13,025 bases of DNA from Olsenella_K sp036454645 (GCA_036454645.1 JAZHSQ010000053.1:1-13025), one strand, 5' to 3'; counted from the first letter of the stretch, positions 1 through 7,024 are shown. The notes: generated from the letters alone by a model not told the origin. Made by a program: numbers and translations.

Positions 1-30
1 GCCCGGGTGGAGGTGGGGGGGCGCGGCGTT

Positions 31-43
31 GGGGGCGGCCCCC
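31..43 (-). terminator. Short inverted repeat downstream of hpf, possible terminator stem
   Basis: On the minus strand, about 43 bases after the hpf stop, a GGGGG/CCCCC stem with a CCG loop can form. No T-run follows, so it is only a weak terminator candidate. The remaining 85 bases after hpf hold no recognisable gene start. Confidence 0.2.
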
Positions 44-85
44 GCCTCTGCCGACGGATCAGCCTCGTTGCCCTGGACGTCCTCG

Positions 86-685
86 CTAGCGCTCGGCTTC
101 GCCATCTTCGCTCTCAATCTTCGGCTTGATGATCCCGTACCCACCGTTCTTACGGTGATAGAGTACGTTCACCAGCCCCGTCTCGTCATTCTCGAACACA
201 TAAAAGTCATGACCGAGCAGGTCCGCCTGGAAGATGGCCTCGTCCACGCTCATGGGCCTGAGGTCCACGTACTTCTCGCGCACCAGGGTGTCGTCGTCCT
301 CCTCGGGCAGGGGCTCCAGGAGGTCGGAGAGGTCCTTGACGCGCTCGACCGCGACCTCGGGCCTGCGGGCGCGCTGGCGCCTGTCGATCACGCGCGTCTT
401 GTACTTGCGCAGCTGGCGGGTGACCTTGTCGGCCGCCTCGTCCACCGCCGCGTAGAGGTCGTCGTTGCTGGCCTCGACGCGCACCACGTTGTCGCGCACG
501 AAGACCGTGACCTCGCAGGTCTTGCGGTCGAGGTTGGCGGGGTTCTTGTCCACTCTCAGCACGACGTCGCACGTCATGGGCTTGATGTCGAAGACCTTCA
601 GGGCGTCGCCTATCTTGGACTCGACGCGCGTGCGCATGGCGTCCGAAACCGTGACCCTGCGGCCCGAGATCTTGATATCCACCAT
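86..685 (-). CDS. hpf: Long-form ribosome hibernation promoting factor (HPF/RaiA family)
   Basis: A 199-residue protein of the long HPF type. It binds the 30S decoding region and pairs two 70S ribosomes into inactive 100S dimers when growth slows. Residues 1-100 form the S30AE ribosome-binding domain (starts MVDIKISGRR, with basic stretches such as QLRKYKTR at 91-98). A charged linker (about 101-135, including EEDDD) leads to the C-terminal dimerisation domain (about 136-192, with KYVDLRPMSVDEAIFQADLL and the FYVFENDETG and VLYHRKNGGYGIIKP motifs typical of long HPF). The ATG is fixed by a perfect AAGGAGG at 691-697 with a five-base spacer. In related genomes hpf commonly follows comF and precedes secA; here a structured RNA and a solute-binding lipoprotein separate it from comF, and the downstream side is cut off by the window end. 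Confidence 0.97.
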   Translation of the reverse strand: MVDIKISGRRVTVSDAMRTRVESKIGDALKVFDIKPMTCDVVLRVDKNPANLDRKTCEVTVFVRDNVVRVEASNDDLYAAVDEAADKVTRQLRKYKTRVIDRRQRARRPEVAVERVKDLSDLLEPLPEEDDDTLVREKYVDLRPMSVDEAIFQADLLGHDFYVFENDETGLVNVLYHRKNGGYGIIKPKIESEDGEAER

Positions 686-690
686 GGTTG

Positions 691-697
691 CCTCCTT
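691..697 (-). promoter_or_regulatory. Shine-Dalgarno site of hpf
   Basis: Perfect AAGGAGG on the minus strand, five bases before the hpf ATG. It is the best ribosome binding site in the window, in keeping with a gene that may need to be translated strongly. No convincing -35/-10 pair is visible in the 229 bases between hpf and the upstream lipoprotein gene. Confidence 0.85.
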
Positions 698-877
698 GTG
701 ACCGTCGCGAACGAATGCGCGGGGCGCGGCGGCGCGCCCGCCTGCGCTGGCGGCTCGCCTCGGGTGCCCCCGGCGGCGGCGCCCCGTACACTCTCCTTAC
801 CCATTCTTCACGCCGAGCGACACCGAGAATCGCGGGGCGGGCGGGCGAGGAGGGCGCGCGGCCCGGAGGGACTGCGC

Positions 878-892
878 CCGACCGGGGGTCGG
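878..892 (-). terminator. CCGACC-GGTCGG hairpin downstream of the solute-binding protein gene
   Basis: A perfect 6-bp stem with a 3-base loop lies 23 bases past the stop of the solute-binding protein gene. There is no T-tract, so it could be a weak or Rho-assisted terminator, or only a chance palindrome in GC-rich DNA. The rest of the 686-914 gap shows nothing I can assign. Confidence 0.25.
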
Positions 893-914
893 CGGCGCCC
901 CCGGCGCGTCGCCG

Positions 915-1940
915 CTACTGCGCGCCCGACTGCGCGGCCGCGGAGGGCTGCGCGGCGTTGGCGCCGGCGGTCGAGCCGTCGCGGGCCGAGCCGGTGGAGC
1001 TCACGCTCTCGTCGTCCGTTGCGGCGGAGGCGGCGGCCCCGCCGTCGGAGGTCTCCACGCCCCCGACGACCGAGTCCTCCCCGAGCCTGTCGCCGGTGCC
1101 GAACCAGCGCGCGCGGATCGCCTCGAGCCGTCCGTTGGACTCGAGCGTCGCGTAGGCCTCGTCGACGGCGGACTCGAGCGCCTGGTCGGAGGAGAGCACC
1201 GCCACGCCCTCCCGCGTGGGGGAGGCGATGGTGCCCGCGAGCGAGACGCCGTCGTAGAAGGTCGAGAGGTAGCCGCCGGAGTTGACGTCGCACAGGACGT
1301 AGTCGACCTCGCCGGCGGCGAGCGCGTCGAAGGCGGCGTTCACGTTGGCGTAGGTCTTGGTCGCGACGGCGAGGTTGGTGCTCTCGAGCGCGCGCAGCGA
1401 GGAGGAGCTCTCCTGGACGCCGACCGTCGCGCCGGCGAACGAGGAGGCGTCGGGCACGCCGGCGACGTCCGTGCCGAACAGCCCCACGCCCTCGTCCTCG
1501 AAGGGCGCGACGACGGTGGCGACGGCGGACTCGCCCGAGCGCACGCCCAGGACGACGTCGACCGAGTCGGAGAGGGCGGCGTCCACCCCGCTCACGCTCA
1601 CGAAGGTGACCCTGAGGCCCATCTCCTCCGCAAGCGCCGAGGCGAAGTCGACGTAGTAGCCCTCGAGCTCGCCGTCCCGGCCGGTGAAGGCGGCCGGGCA
1701 CCCCGAGGTCGTGCGGACGCCCACGGTGAGGCGGCCGGCGGTCTTGAGGGTGGGGATCTCCTGCGCCGGGACGAGGGAGGCCGCGAGGTCGGAGCGCGCC
1801 TGCTCGACGCCCGTGGTCACGGAGCCCGAGAGGGCGCCGGCGACCGAGGCGGGGCCCGCCCCGTCGGCGAGCGCGCACCCCCCGAGCGCCGCGGCCAGGG
1901 TGACGGCGAGCGCGGCGAGCGCGCGGGCGGCGAGCTTCAT
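915..1940 (-). CDS. Lipoprotein solute-binding protein, family 3 (polar amino acid type), orphan
   Basis: A 341-residue exported lipoprotein. Residues 1-21 form a signal peptide (MKLAAR, then an Ala/Leu-rich core) ending in the lipobox LGGC, with lipidation expected at Cys22. Residues about 62-281 match the two-lobed family 3 binding fold: LTVGVRTTSGCPAAF opens lobe 1, ELEGYYVDFASALAEEMGL is the GfdvdlakaiA-like helix, and EVDYVLCD precedes the return to lobe 1. These proteins normally feed amino acids to an ABC permease, but no permease or ATPase gene is nearby. The ERKK segment that holds the ligand carboxylate in classical members aligns by eye with SAVA here (about 138-141), so the ligand may differ. 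Residues about 283-341 are a low-complexity Ser/Ala/Gly/Asp tail. The start is set by the lipobox and GGGAG at 1948-1952. An upstream in-frame GTG would read through the structured RNA and is rejected. Confidence 0.88.
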   Translation of the reverse strand: MKLAARALAALAVTLAAALGGCALADGAGPASVAGALSGSVTTGVEQARSDLAASLVPAQEIPTLKTAGRLTVGVRTTSGCPAAFTGRDGELEGYYVDFASALAEEMGLRVTFVSVSGVDAALSDSVDVVLGVRSGESAVATVVAPFEDEGVGLFGTDVAGVPDASSFAGATVGVQESSSSLRALESTNLAVATKTYANVNAAFDALAAGEVDYVLCDVNSGGYLSTFYDGVSLAGTIASPTREGVAVLSSDQALESAVDEAYATLESNGRLEAIRARWFGTGDRLGEDSVVGGVETSDGGAAASAATDDESVSSTGSARDGSTAGANAAQPSAAAQSGAQ

Positions 1941-1994
1941 GGCTGGACTCCCAACCTGAGGCGTCCGGCCGCCCGCGGGCGGGCTGCCAGGCGC
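1941..1994 (-). other. Spacer between structured RNA and lipoprotein gene, with CCGCCCGCGGGCGG palindrome
   Basis: This short leader lies between the 3' end of the proposed RNA and the lipoprotein ATG. It contains a 14-base perfect palindrome at about 1969-1982 that could end the RNA or act as a leader hairpin, and the GGGAG ribosome binding site at 1948-1952. No independent promoter is visible, so the lipoprotein gene may be read from the RNA promoter. Confidence 0.35.
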
Positions 1995-2266
1995 GGTTCC
2001 TATGATGCGTCCCGCCCCAGCTGACCTGGTATTTGACCCCACACTCGCGTACCGGGGCGCTCGCTCGGGGGCAATCCCCTCACTGGTGGCCCTCTCGCCC
2101 GCAGGGCACCGTGCCCTGATGTCGGTTGTCCGGGCGGTACGACTTACCTCTAGGACGAGCCATGCTCGCGCGGGCCCGCGCCCGCGCTTACGTGGATCCC
2201 TTCGACCTCGTCTGCCATGGACTAGGGCGCGCGCGGCGCCCGCAACCACAGACCTGGGGCGGAACC
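1995..2266 (-). ncRNA. Structured noncoding RNA, proposed raiA-motif RNA (comF-hpf interval)
   Basis: A gene-free stretch with dense nested complementarity on the minus strand. The termini pair: GGTTCC 2266-2261 with GGAACC 2000-1995, then GCCCCAG 2260-2254 with CTGGGGC 2020-2014, leaving 13 unpaired bases on the 3' side. Inside are GGGCGC 2241-2236/2230-2225; GACGAG 2212-2207 with CTCGTC 2159-2154, enclosing an 8-bp stem GCGCGGGC 2187-2180/2175-2168 with a 4-base loop; and CGTACCG 2141-2135 with CGGTACG 2054-2048. The last encloses CAGGGCA 2118-2112/2108-2102, GGGCG 2100-2096/2059-2055 and GGGG 2079-2076/2071-2068. It starts about six bases after a TATACT box. The position after comF and before hpf fits the raiA motif as I recall it from Firmicutes and Actinobacteria. 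That a structured RNA is here is well supported; the family name is inference. Confidence 0.7.
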
Positions 2267-2271
2267 TAGAT

Positions 2272-2277
2272 AGTATA
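2272..2277 (-). promoter_or_regulatory. -10-like box TATACT for the structured RNA
   Basis: TATACT matches TATAAT at five of six bases, in an AT-rich island that stands out from its surroundings. Initiation about six bases downstream would fall at 2265-2266, exactly where the closing helix of the RNA begins. No good -35 lies at 16-18 bases, so promoter strength is unclear. It is the only obvious promoter between comF and hpf. Confidence 0.55.
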
Positions 2278-2347
2278 GCTTCCTATGGCCGCCGGCGCCG
2301 CCCTCGCCGGACGCGCCGTCCAAGGGCCGCGCGCGGGCCCGCCGCCC

Positions 2348-3118
2348 TCACCAGACGCGCGCGAAGGCGCAGCAGGTCACGCTGCGCGCGCCGCGGGCGA
2401 GCAGGGCCCGTGCGCACTCGCGCATGCTCGCGCCCGTCGTCACCACGTCGTCCGCGAGCAGGAGGGCGAGGCCGCTCACGTCCGCCACGCACCCCACGCT
2501 CCCCGCGAGGTTCTCCGCGCGCTGCTCGCGCCCCAGGGAGCGCTGGTCGCCGGCGGCGGCGCGCACCAGCACGTCCGCGAGGGGCACGCCGGTGAGGCGG
2601 GAGAGCTCGCGCGACACGAGCTCCATGTGGTCGAAGCCGCGCCGGGCGTAGGCCTTGGCCGTGGCGGGGACGAAGCAGAGGGCGTCCGTGGCGGCGAGGT
2701 CCGCGCGGGCCGTCCCGTCCGGGGCGAGGAGGGCCGCGGCCTCGTCGAGGGAGGTGGCCATCGCGGCGGCCATGACGGGGGCGAGCCGGAGCTCGTGGGC
2801 GTCCTTGAGGGCGCAGACGACCCTGCGGGCGACGCCGCCGGCGCCCGCGAAGTCGAGCGCGCAGACGGTCGCGCGCGACTCCCACGCCCCGTCGCACTCG
2901 GTGCAGGTCAGCCACCCGAAGGGCGCCCCGCAGACCGGGCACGCGAAGCGCTGGTCCACCCAGGGCAGGCCCTCGCGGCACTCCTCGCACAAGAGCTCCC
3001 CCGGCTGGTCGCAGCCCGCGCAGCGCGTGGGCCACAGCAGCTCGAGCGCGGCCTCGGAGAGCGTGCCGGCGAGCCGGCGCAGTCCGCCGGCGCCGCACGC
3101 GTCGCTCGCCCGGTCCAT
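2348..3118 (-). CDS. comF: ComF family phosphoribosyltransferase-like protein
   Basis: A 256-residue ComF/GntX family protein. ComFC is needed for DNA uptake in naturally competent bacteria, but the family is widespread and its enzymatic role is not settled. Residues 33-75 hold four Cys pairs (CAGC 33-36, CEEC 44-47, CPVC 60-63, CTEC 72-75) that should bind zinc. Residues about 95-256 are a type I phosphoribosyltransferase fold with the PRPP loop LLLADDVVTTGAS at 219-231 and the QRSLGREQRAENL motif characteristic of ComF. The ATG has GGAGG at 3127-3131 with an eight-base spacer. It starts 43 bases after tatD, so it is probably the last gene of the metG-rsmA-tatD-comF run. No other com genes are visible, so a competence role is only inferred. 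Confidence 0.93.
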   Translation of the reverse strand: MDRASDACGAGGLRRLAGTLSEAALELLWPTRCAGCDQPGELLCEECREGLPWVDQRFACPVCGAPFGWLTCTECDGAWESRATVCALDFAGAGGVARRVVCALKDAHELRLAPVMAAAMATSLDEAAALLAPDGTARADLAATDALCFVPATAKAYARRGFDHMELVSRELSRLTGVPLADVLVRAAAGDQRSLGREQRAENLAGSVGCVADVSGLALLLADDVVTTGASMRECARALLARGARSVTCCAFARVW

Positions 3119-3161
3119 GCGGGCCACCTCCCGGCGCTCGGGAGGCCCCGGTCGGGCTAGC

Positions 3162-4286
3162 TTAGCACGCGCGCCCCGGCTGGTGGCCGAAGAGCGCGCA
3201 GGCGTTCCCCCACAGCGCGGCGTAGGTCTCCTCGCGCGACGCCGCGCCCGCCGCCTCGCGCGCCTCGGCGACGCAGGCGGCCGAGAAGCCCACCATCGCC
3301 GGCTCGCACTCGAGCCCGCGCAGCGGCACGGGCGCCATGTAGGGGCTGTCCGTCTCGGAGAGGATGAGGCCGGAGGGGCAGGCGGCCGCCGCGGCGCGCA
3401 CCTCGTCGGAGCGGCGGAAGGTGGAGACGCCGCCGAAGGCCACGTGGCAGCCGAGCTCCACGAAGGGGGCCATGACCTCGGGGCCCTGCGTGAAGCAGTG
3501 CAGGTCGCAGCCGCGCCGGGGCACGCCCACGCGCTCGAGGACGCGCGCGGCGTCGGCGTGGGCGGCGGCGGAGGCGTCGCCGGCGGCGTCCCTGATGTGG
3601 AGCTCGACGGGCAGGTCGCGCTCCTCGGCCAGCCTGAGCTGCCACTCGAAGGCGGCAAGCTGCGCCTCGCGCGGCGCCTCGTTGTACGGGCCGTAGTCGA
3701 GGCCCACCTCCCCCACGCCGACGCAGCGGTCGCTCTCGAGCAGGACCTCGAGCGCCGGGCGCGCCTCGGCGAGGCGCTCCGCGCCGTAGGGGTGCACGCC
3801 GGCCACGACGCGCACGGACGAGGTCAGGTCGGCGACGCCCTCCCAGCCCTCGGGGGCCGCGGGGGCCACGCCGAGCTCGCGGGCGCGCGCGAGGAGGTCC
3901 CCCGCGCCCGCCACGACGCCGTCGAGCCAGTCGAGGGTCGCGCGCGCGTCGGCCGCGTCGTCCGCGGGGTCGAGGGGGCAGACGAGCAGGCGCACGCCGG
4001 CGAGCGCCACGCGCGCGACGGCGACGGAGGCGTCGAGGCCGTCGAAGTGCGTGAGGTGGCCGTGGGTGTCGGCGAGGGGCGCGAGGGGCCGGGGCAGCTC
4101 CCTCGGGCGCCCCTTCTTGTCGCGGAAGAGCGCGCCTCCCGGCAGGAGCGCCCCGAGGGCGGGGTCGGTCGCGGCCAGCGGGTCCCTCTCCGCCGCGGGG
4201 TCGGTCGCGGCCAGCGGGTCCCTCTCCGCCGCGGGGTCGGCCGCGGCCAGCGGGTCCTTCTCCGCCCCGCCCGTCGCGCGGGTCAC
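3162..4286 (-). CDS. tatD: TatD family metal-dependent deoxyribonuclease
   Basis: A 374-residue TatD family hydrolase. TatD enzymes are cytosolic 3'-5' exonucleases and DNA-repair phosphodiesterases. The metal ligands are all present: DTHGH (His75, His77), the Glu of GEVGLDYG, the His of PVELHIRDA, the His of CDLHCFTQG, and the Asp of LSETDSPYMAPVPLRG. The catalytic domain starts near residue 52 (LFRDKKGR). Before it lies a tail of about 50 residues built from 12-residue repeats (DPLAATDPAAER), encoded by a 36-bp tandem repeat. The protein is therefore longer than the roughly 255-265 residues common in the family, partly through the tail and partly through extra sequence around residues 95-150. 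The GTG start overlaps the rsmA stop as GTGA, which points to translational coupling and explains the lack of a clear ribosome binding site. Confidence 0.93.
   Translation of the reverse strand: MTRATGGAEKDPLAAADPAAERDPLAATDPAAERDPLAATDPALGALLPGGALFRDKKGRPRELPRPLAPLADTHGHLTHFDGLDASVAVARVALAGVRLLVCPLDPADDAADARATLDWLDGVVAGAGDLLARARELGVAPAAPEGWEGVADLTSSVRVVAGVHPYGAERLAEARPALEVLLESDRCVGVGEVGLDYGPYNEAPREAQLAAFEWQLRLAEERDLPVELHIRDAAGDASAAAHADAARVLERVGVPRRGCDLHCFTQGPEVMAPFVELGCHVAFGGVSTFRRSDEVRAAAAACPSGLILSETDSPYMAPVPLRGLECEPAMVGFSAACVAEAREAAGAASREETYAALWGNACALFGHQPGRAC
4161..4268 (-). repeat. Three tandem 36-bp repeats inside tatD
   Basis: Copies run 4161-4196, 4197-4232 and 4233-4268. The first two are identical and the third differs at three positions. 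The period is a multiple of three, so copy-number change keeps the tatD frame and adds or removes 12 residues (DPAAERDPLAAT-type unit) in the N-terminal tail. The near-identity of the copies indicates recent duplication or slippage. Confidence 0.95.
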
Positions 4287-5272
4287 GAGAGGCTCCCGGC
4301 GAGGCGCACGAAGTCGGCGGGCGCGAGGCGCTCGGCGCGGCTCGTGGGGTCGATGCCGACCTCGGCGAAGGCGGCGTCGAGGGCGGCCTTGTCGAAGCCC
4401 GAGGCGCCCATGGAGTTGCGGATGGTCTTGCGGCGCTGCGCGAAGGCCGCGTCGATCACGCGGGCGCAGGCGGCGAGCTCGTCGGGGCCGAGCGGTGCGC
4501 CGTCGGGGCCGGGGACGGGCGCGCGGTCGATCCTCACGACCGCGGAGTCCACGTGCGGCGCCGGCATGAAGCAGCCCGGGCCGACCTCGAAGCGGCCGGT
4601 CACGCGCCCGAGCAGGGCGAGCTTGGCCGTGTAGGCGCCGTAGGCCCTGGAGCCCGGTGCGGCGGAGATGCGGTCGGCGACCTCGGCCTGGACCATCACG
4701 ACGATCCTGCCGACCGAGGGCATCTCCGAGAGGACCTTGAGCACGAGGGTCGCGGCCACCTGGTAGGGCAGGTTGGAGACGAGCTTATCGGGCAGGGCGG
4801 GGACGCCCGCGACGCCGAGCGAGGCGAGCTCCTCCGCGATCCGCCCCTCCCCCACCCTGAGGGCGTCGCCCAGCACGAGGGCGAGGCGCTCGGAGTCGCT
4901 CGCGCAGGTCTCGGCGAGCACGGGGGCGAGCGAGCGGTCCGCCTCGACCGCGACGACGGCGCCCGCGCGCTCGAGCAGGGCGACGGTGAGCGTGCCGATG
5001 CCGGGTCCCACCTCGAGCACGGCGTCGCCGCGGGTGAGCTCGGCGAGGCCGAGGATCCGGCCGATCACAGAGTCGTCCACGAGGAAGTTCTGGCCGAGGG
5101 CGTGCACGGCCGAGTGGCCGTACGACTCGAGGACCGCGCGGGTCTCGCGCGGGTTGGCGAGCCAGGAGTAGCCGCGGGGGCCGGGCGCGGGCGCCTGGGG
5201 GGCGCCGGGCGCGGGGGCGGCGGCCGGCGCGCCGGGGGCGGCGCCGCGGCGGGCGGGGTCCCTCCTCGCCAC
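4283..5272 (-). CDS. rsmA: 16S rRNA (adenine1518-N6/adenine1519-N6)-dimethyltransferase
   Basis: RsmA (KsgA) dimethylates two adjacent adenines in the last hairpin of 16S rRNA late in 30S assembly. The 329-residue reading has the SAM-binding motif LEVGPGIGTLT (86-96), the catalytic motif NLPYQ (167-171), the FMPAPHVDSAVV segment, and a C-terminal helical domain with the AFAQRRKTIRN motif. Conserved sequence begins at about residue 32 (WLANPRETRAVLESYG), preceded by an Ala/Pro/Gly-rich tail. The start is a GTG at 5270-5272, two bases after the metG stop, with a weak AGGTAG upstream. No ATG exists before the conserved region. Its stop overlaps the tatD start as GTGA. Pairing with metG and tatD is a common bacterial arrangement. 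Confidence 0.95.
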   Translation of the reverse strand: MARRDPARRGAAPGAPAAAPAPGAPQAPAPGPRGYSWLANPRETRAVLESYGHSAVHALGQNFLVDDSVIGRILGLAELTRGDAVLEVGPGIGTLTVALLERAGAVVAVEADRSLAPVLAETCASDSERLALVLGDALRVGEGRIAEELASLGVAGVPALPDKLVSNLPYQVAATLVLKVLSEMPSVGRIVVMVQAEVADRISAAPGSRAYGAYTAKLALLGRVTGRFEVGPGCFMPAPHVDSAVVRIDRAPVPGPDGAPLGPDELAACARVIDAAFAQRRKTIRNSMGASGFDKAALDAAFAEVGIDPTSRAERLAPADFVRLAGSLS

Positions 5273-5274
5273 GC

Positions 5275-6885
5275 CTACCTGTCCTTCCGCTGCAGGCGCG
5301 GGAAGAGCGCGTCGCCCTTGATGACCGCGAGGCCGCCCTCGAGCTGGCCCCAGGCGCAGGCGGCGGCGAGGTCCGTGCAGGCGGCCTCGTCGCCGTGGCT
5401 CATGCGGCGCAGGGCCTCCGCGGAGGTCTCGGGCATGAAGGGCGCGAACAGGTGGGCGCAGATGCGGATCGACTCGAGGAGGTCCAGGATGATGCGCGCC
5501 AGCTCGCCGGAGCGGGCGGGGTCCTTTGCCACGTTCCAGGGCTCGGAGTCCTCGATGTAGTGGTTGGCGGCGTGCACGAGCTCCATCACCACGTCCTTGG
5601 CCTGGACGTACTCGATCCTCTCCATGTGCGCGGCGTAGCGCCCGAAGATGCCCTCCGCCACGTCGTGCAGGGGGCTCGCCTCCTCGGCCCAGCCCTCCGG
5701 GACCTCCGGGCTCCTGCCGTCGAAGTACTTGGCGCTCATGTTGAACGCGCGCGAGACCAGGTTGCCCCAGCTGTTGGCGAGGTCGGCGTTGTAGACCTGC
5801 TCCATGCGGGAGAAGCTGATGGCGCCGTCCTCGCCGGGGGTGACGTCGGTCATGAAGTAGTAGCGGTAGCCCTCGACGCCGAGCAGGTCGATGACGTCCT
5901 GGGGGGCGATGGCGTTGCCGCGCGACTTGCTCATCTTCTCGCCCTGGCCGGTCTCCTCGTTCCTCACCATGAGGAAGCCGTGCGCGAAGACGTGCTCGGG
6001 CAGGGCGTCGCCCAAGGCCATGAGCATGGCGGGCCAGATGACGCAGTGGAAGCGGATGATGTCCTTGCCGACCACGTGCAGCTGCGCGGGCCAGCGGTAG
6101 GCGAGCTCGCGCTGGGCGGCCTCGCTCTCGTCGCCGTAGCCCACGGCGGTCATGTAGTTGAGGAGGGCGTCGAACCACACGTAGGTGACGTGCCTGTCGT
6201 CGAAGGGCACCTTGATGCCCCAGTCGAAGCTCGTGCGCGAGACCGAGAGGTCCTGCAGGCCGCCCTCGACGAAGCTGCGCACCTCCCTCATGCGGAAGTC
6301 GGGCTGCACGAACTCGGGGTGCTCGTCGTAGAGCCTGAGCAGGCGGTCCTGGAACGCGGAGAGCTTGAAGAAGTAGGACTCCTCCTGCACGCGCTCGAGG
6401 GGGCGACCGCAGTCGGGGCAGAGGTGCTGGCCCTCGGTGTGGCGCTCCTCGTCGGCCTTGGCGACCTGGGTCTCGGTGAAGTAGGTCTCCTCCGGCACGC
6501 AGTACCAGCCGTCGTAGGAGCCCTTGTAGAGGTAGCCGGAGTCGCGCATGCGCTCCCAGAGGTGCTGGACGGCGCGCACCTGGCGCGGCTCGGTCGTGCG
6601 GATGAAGTCGTCGTTGGAGACCTCGAGCTCGCGCCAGAGGTCCTGGAAGTGCGGGGCCTGGCTGTCGCACCACTCCTGCGGTTCCATGCCGTGGGCGCGC
6701 GCGGCCTCCTCGACCTTCTCGCCGTGCTCGTCCATGCCCGTCAGGAACTTGACGTCGAAGCCCTCGGCCCTGCGGAAGCGCGCCTGGACGTCGCACAGGA
6801 TCGTGGAGTAGGCGGTCCCGAGGTGCGGGCGGGCGTTGACGTAGTAGATGGGGGTGGTGATGAAGTAGGACCTCTTGTCTGCCAT
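5275..6885 (-). CDS. metG: Methionyl-tRNA synthetase
   Basis: A class I aminoacyl-tRNA synthetase of 536 residues that charges initiator and elongator tRNA-Met. The N-terminal catalytic core has the HIGH-equivalent HLGT (21-24) and KMSKS (317-321). A zinc-knuckle insert includes CPDCG (Cys156, Cys159). The anticodon-binding helical domain follows (SWGNLVSRAFNMSAKYFDG, then HAANHYIEDSEPWNVAKD), and the protein ends just after GDALFPRLQRKD. It is the short form without the C-terminal EMAP-like tRNA-binding/dimerisation domain. The ATG at 6883-6885 is supported by GAGGAG at 6893-6898 (seven-base spacer) and by the conserved start YFITTPIYYVN. The 33 in-frame codons before it are Arg/Pro-rich and look noncoding. 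It is the first gene of the metG-rsmA-tatD-comF run. Confidence 0.98.
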   Translation of the reverse strand: MADKRSYFITTPIYYVNARPHLGTAYSTILCDVQARFRRAEGFDVKFLTGMDEHGEKVEEAARAHGMEPQEWCDSQAPHFQDLWRELEVSNDDFIRTTEPRQVRAVQHLWERMRDSGYLYKGSYDGWYCVPEETYFTETQVAKADEERHTEGQHLCPDCGRPLERVQEESYFFKLSAFQDRLLRLYDEHPEFVQPDFRMREVRSFVEGGLQDLSVSRTSFDWGIKVPFDDRHVTYVWFDALLNYMTAVGYGDESEAAQRELAYRWPAQLHVVGKDIIRFHCVIWPAMLMALGDALPEHVFAHGFLMVRNEETGQGEKMSKSRGNAIAPQDVIDLLGVEGYRYYFMTDVTPGEDGAISFSRMEQVYNADLANSWGNLVSRAFNMSAKYFDGRSPEVPEGWAEEASPLHDVAEGIFGRYAAHMERIEYVQAKDVVMELVHAANHYIEDSEPWNVAKDPARSGELARIILDLLESIRICAHLFAPFMPETSAEALRRMSHGDEAACTDLAAACAWGQLEGGLAVIKGDALFPRLQRKDR

Positions 6886-7002
6886 CTGGCGGCTCCTCGT
6901 GTGGTACGGCTGTGCGGCGGCGGGCCGGGCGCTGCCGTCCATGCGAGGGGCGCGGGCGGACCCGCGCGTCCCGCGTGGGCGCACGCCCTGGCACGACCGA
7001 CT

Positions 7003-7008
7003 ATTGTA
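7003..7008 (-). promoter_or_regulatory. -10-like box TACAAT upstream of metG
   Basis: TACAAT (five of six to TATAAT) sits in the only AT-rich patch of the 139-base fbp-metG gap, about 118 bases before the metG ATG. The -35 position, inside the fbp 3' end, is not recognisable. This would leave an untranslated leader of about 110 bases. I found no convincing T-box specifier or antiterminator in it. Confidence 0.4.
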
Positions 7009-7024
7009 GCGCAGCCGCCCCCGG

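Noticed and set aside
2133..2140. GTACCGCC resembling the core of a T-box antiterminator
   Set aside because: No specifier stem or AGGGTGG context, the downstream gene is not an aminoacyl-tRNA or amino-acid synthesis gene, and these bases are better explained by the CGTACCG/CGGTACG helix.
1941..2249. In-frame N-terminal extension of the solute-binding protein from an upstream GTG
   Set aside because: It would place 103 residues before a textbook lipoprotein signal peptide and would translate the structured RNA.
1995..2266. RNase P RNA, tmRNA, SRP RNA, 6S RNA or cobalamin/TPP riboswitch as identity of the RNA
   Set aside because: I could not find the RNase P GAGGAAAGTCC core, the tmRNA tRNA-like ends, the SRP GGTCAGG...GGAAGG loop, or the B12/THI boxes. 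6S RNA is usually shorter and lacks this multi-branched layout, but it is not fully excluded.
2348..3658. 436-codon version of comF starting inside tatD
   Set aside because: The extra N-terminal part is a shadow of tatD. The ATG at 3118 has a good ribosome binding site and precedes the zinc Cys cluster.
4161..4268. CRISPR array
   Set aside because: The 36-bp units are directly adjacent with no spacers, and lie in frame inside tatD.
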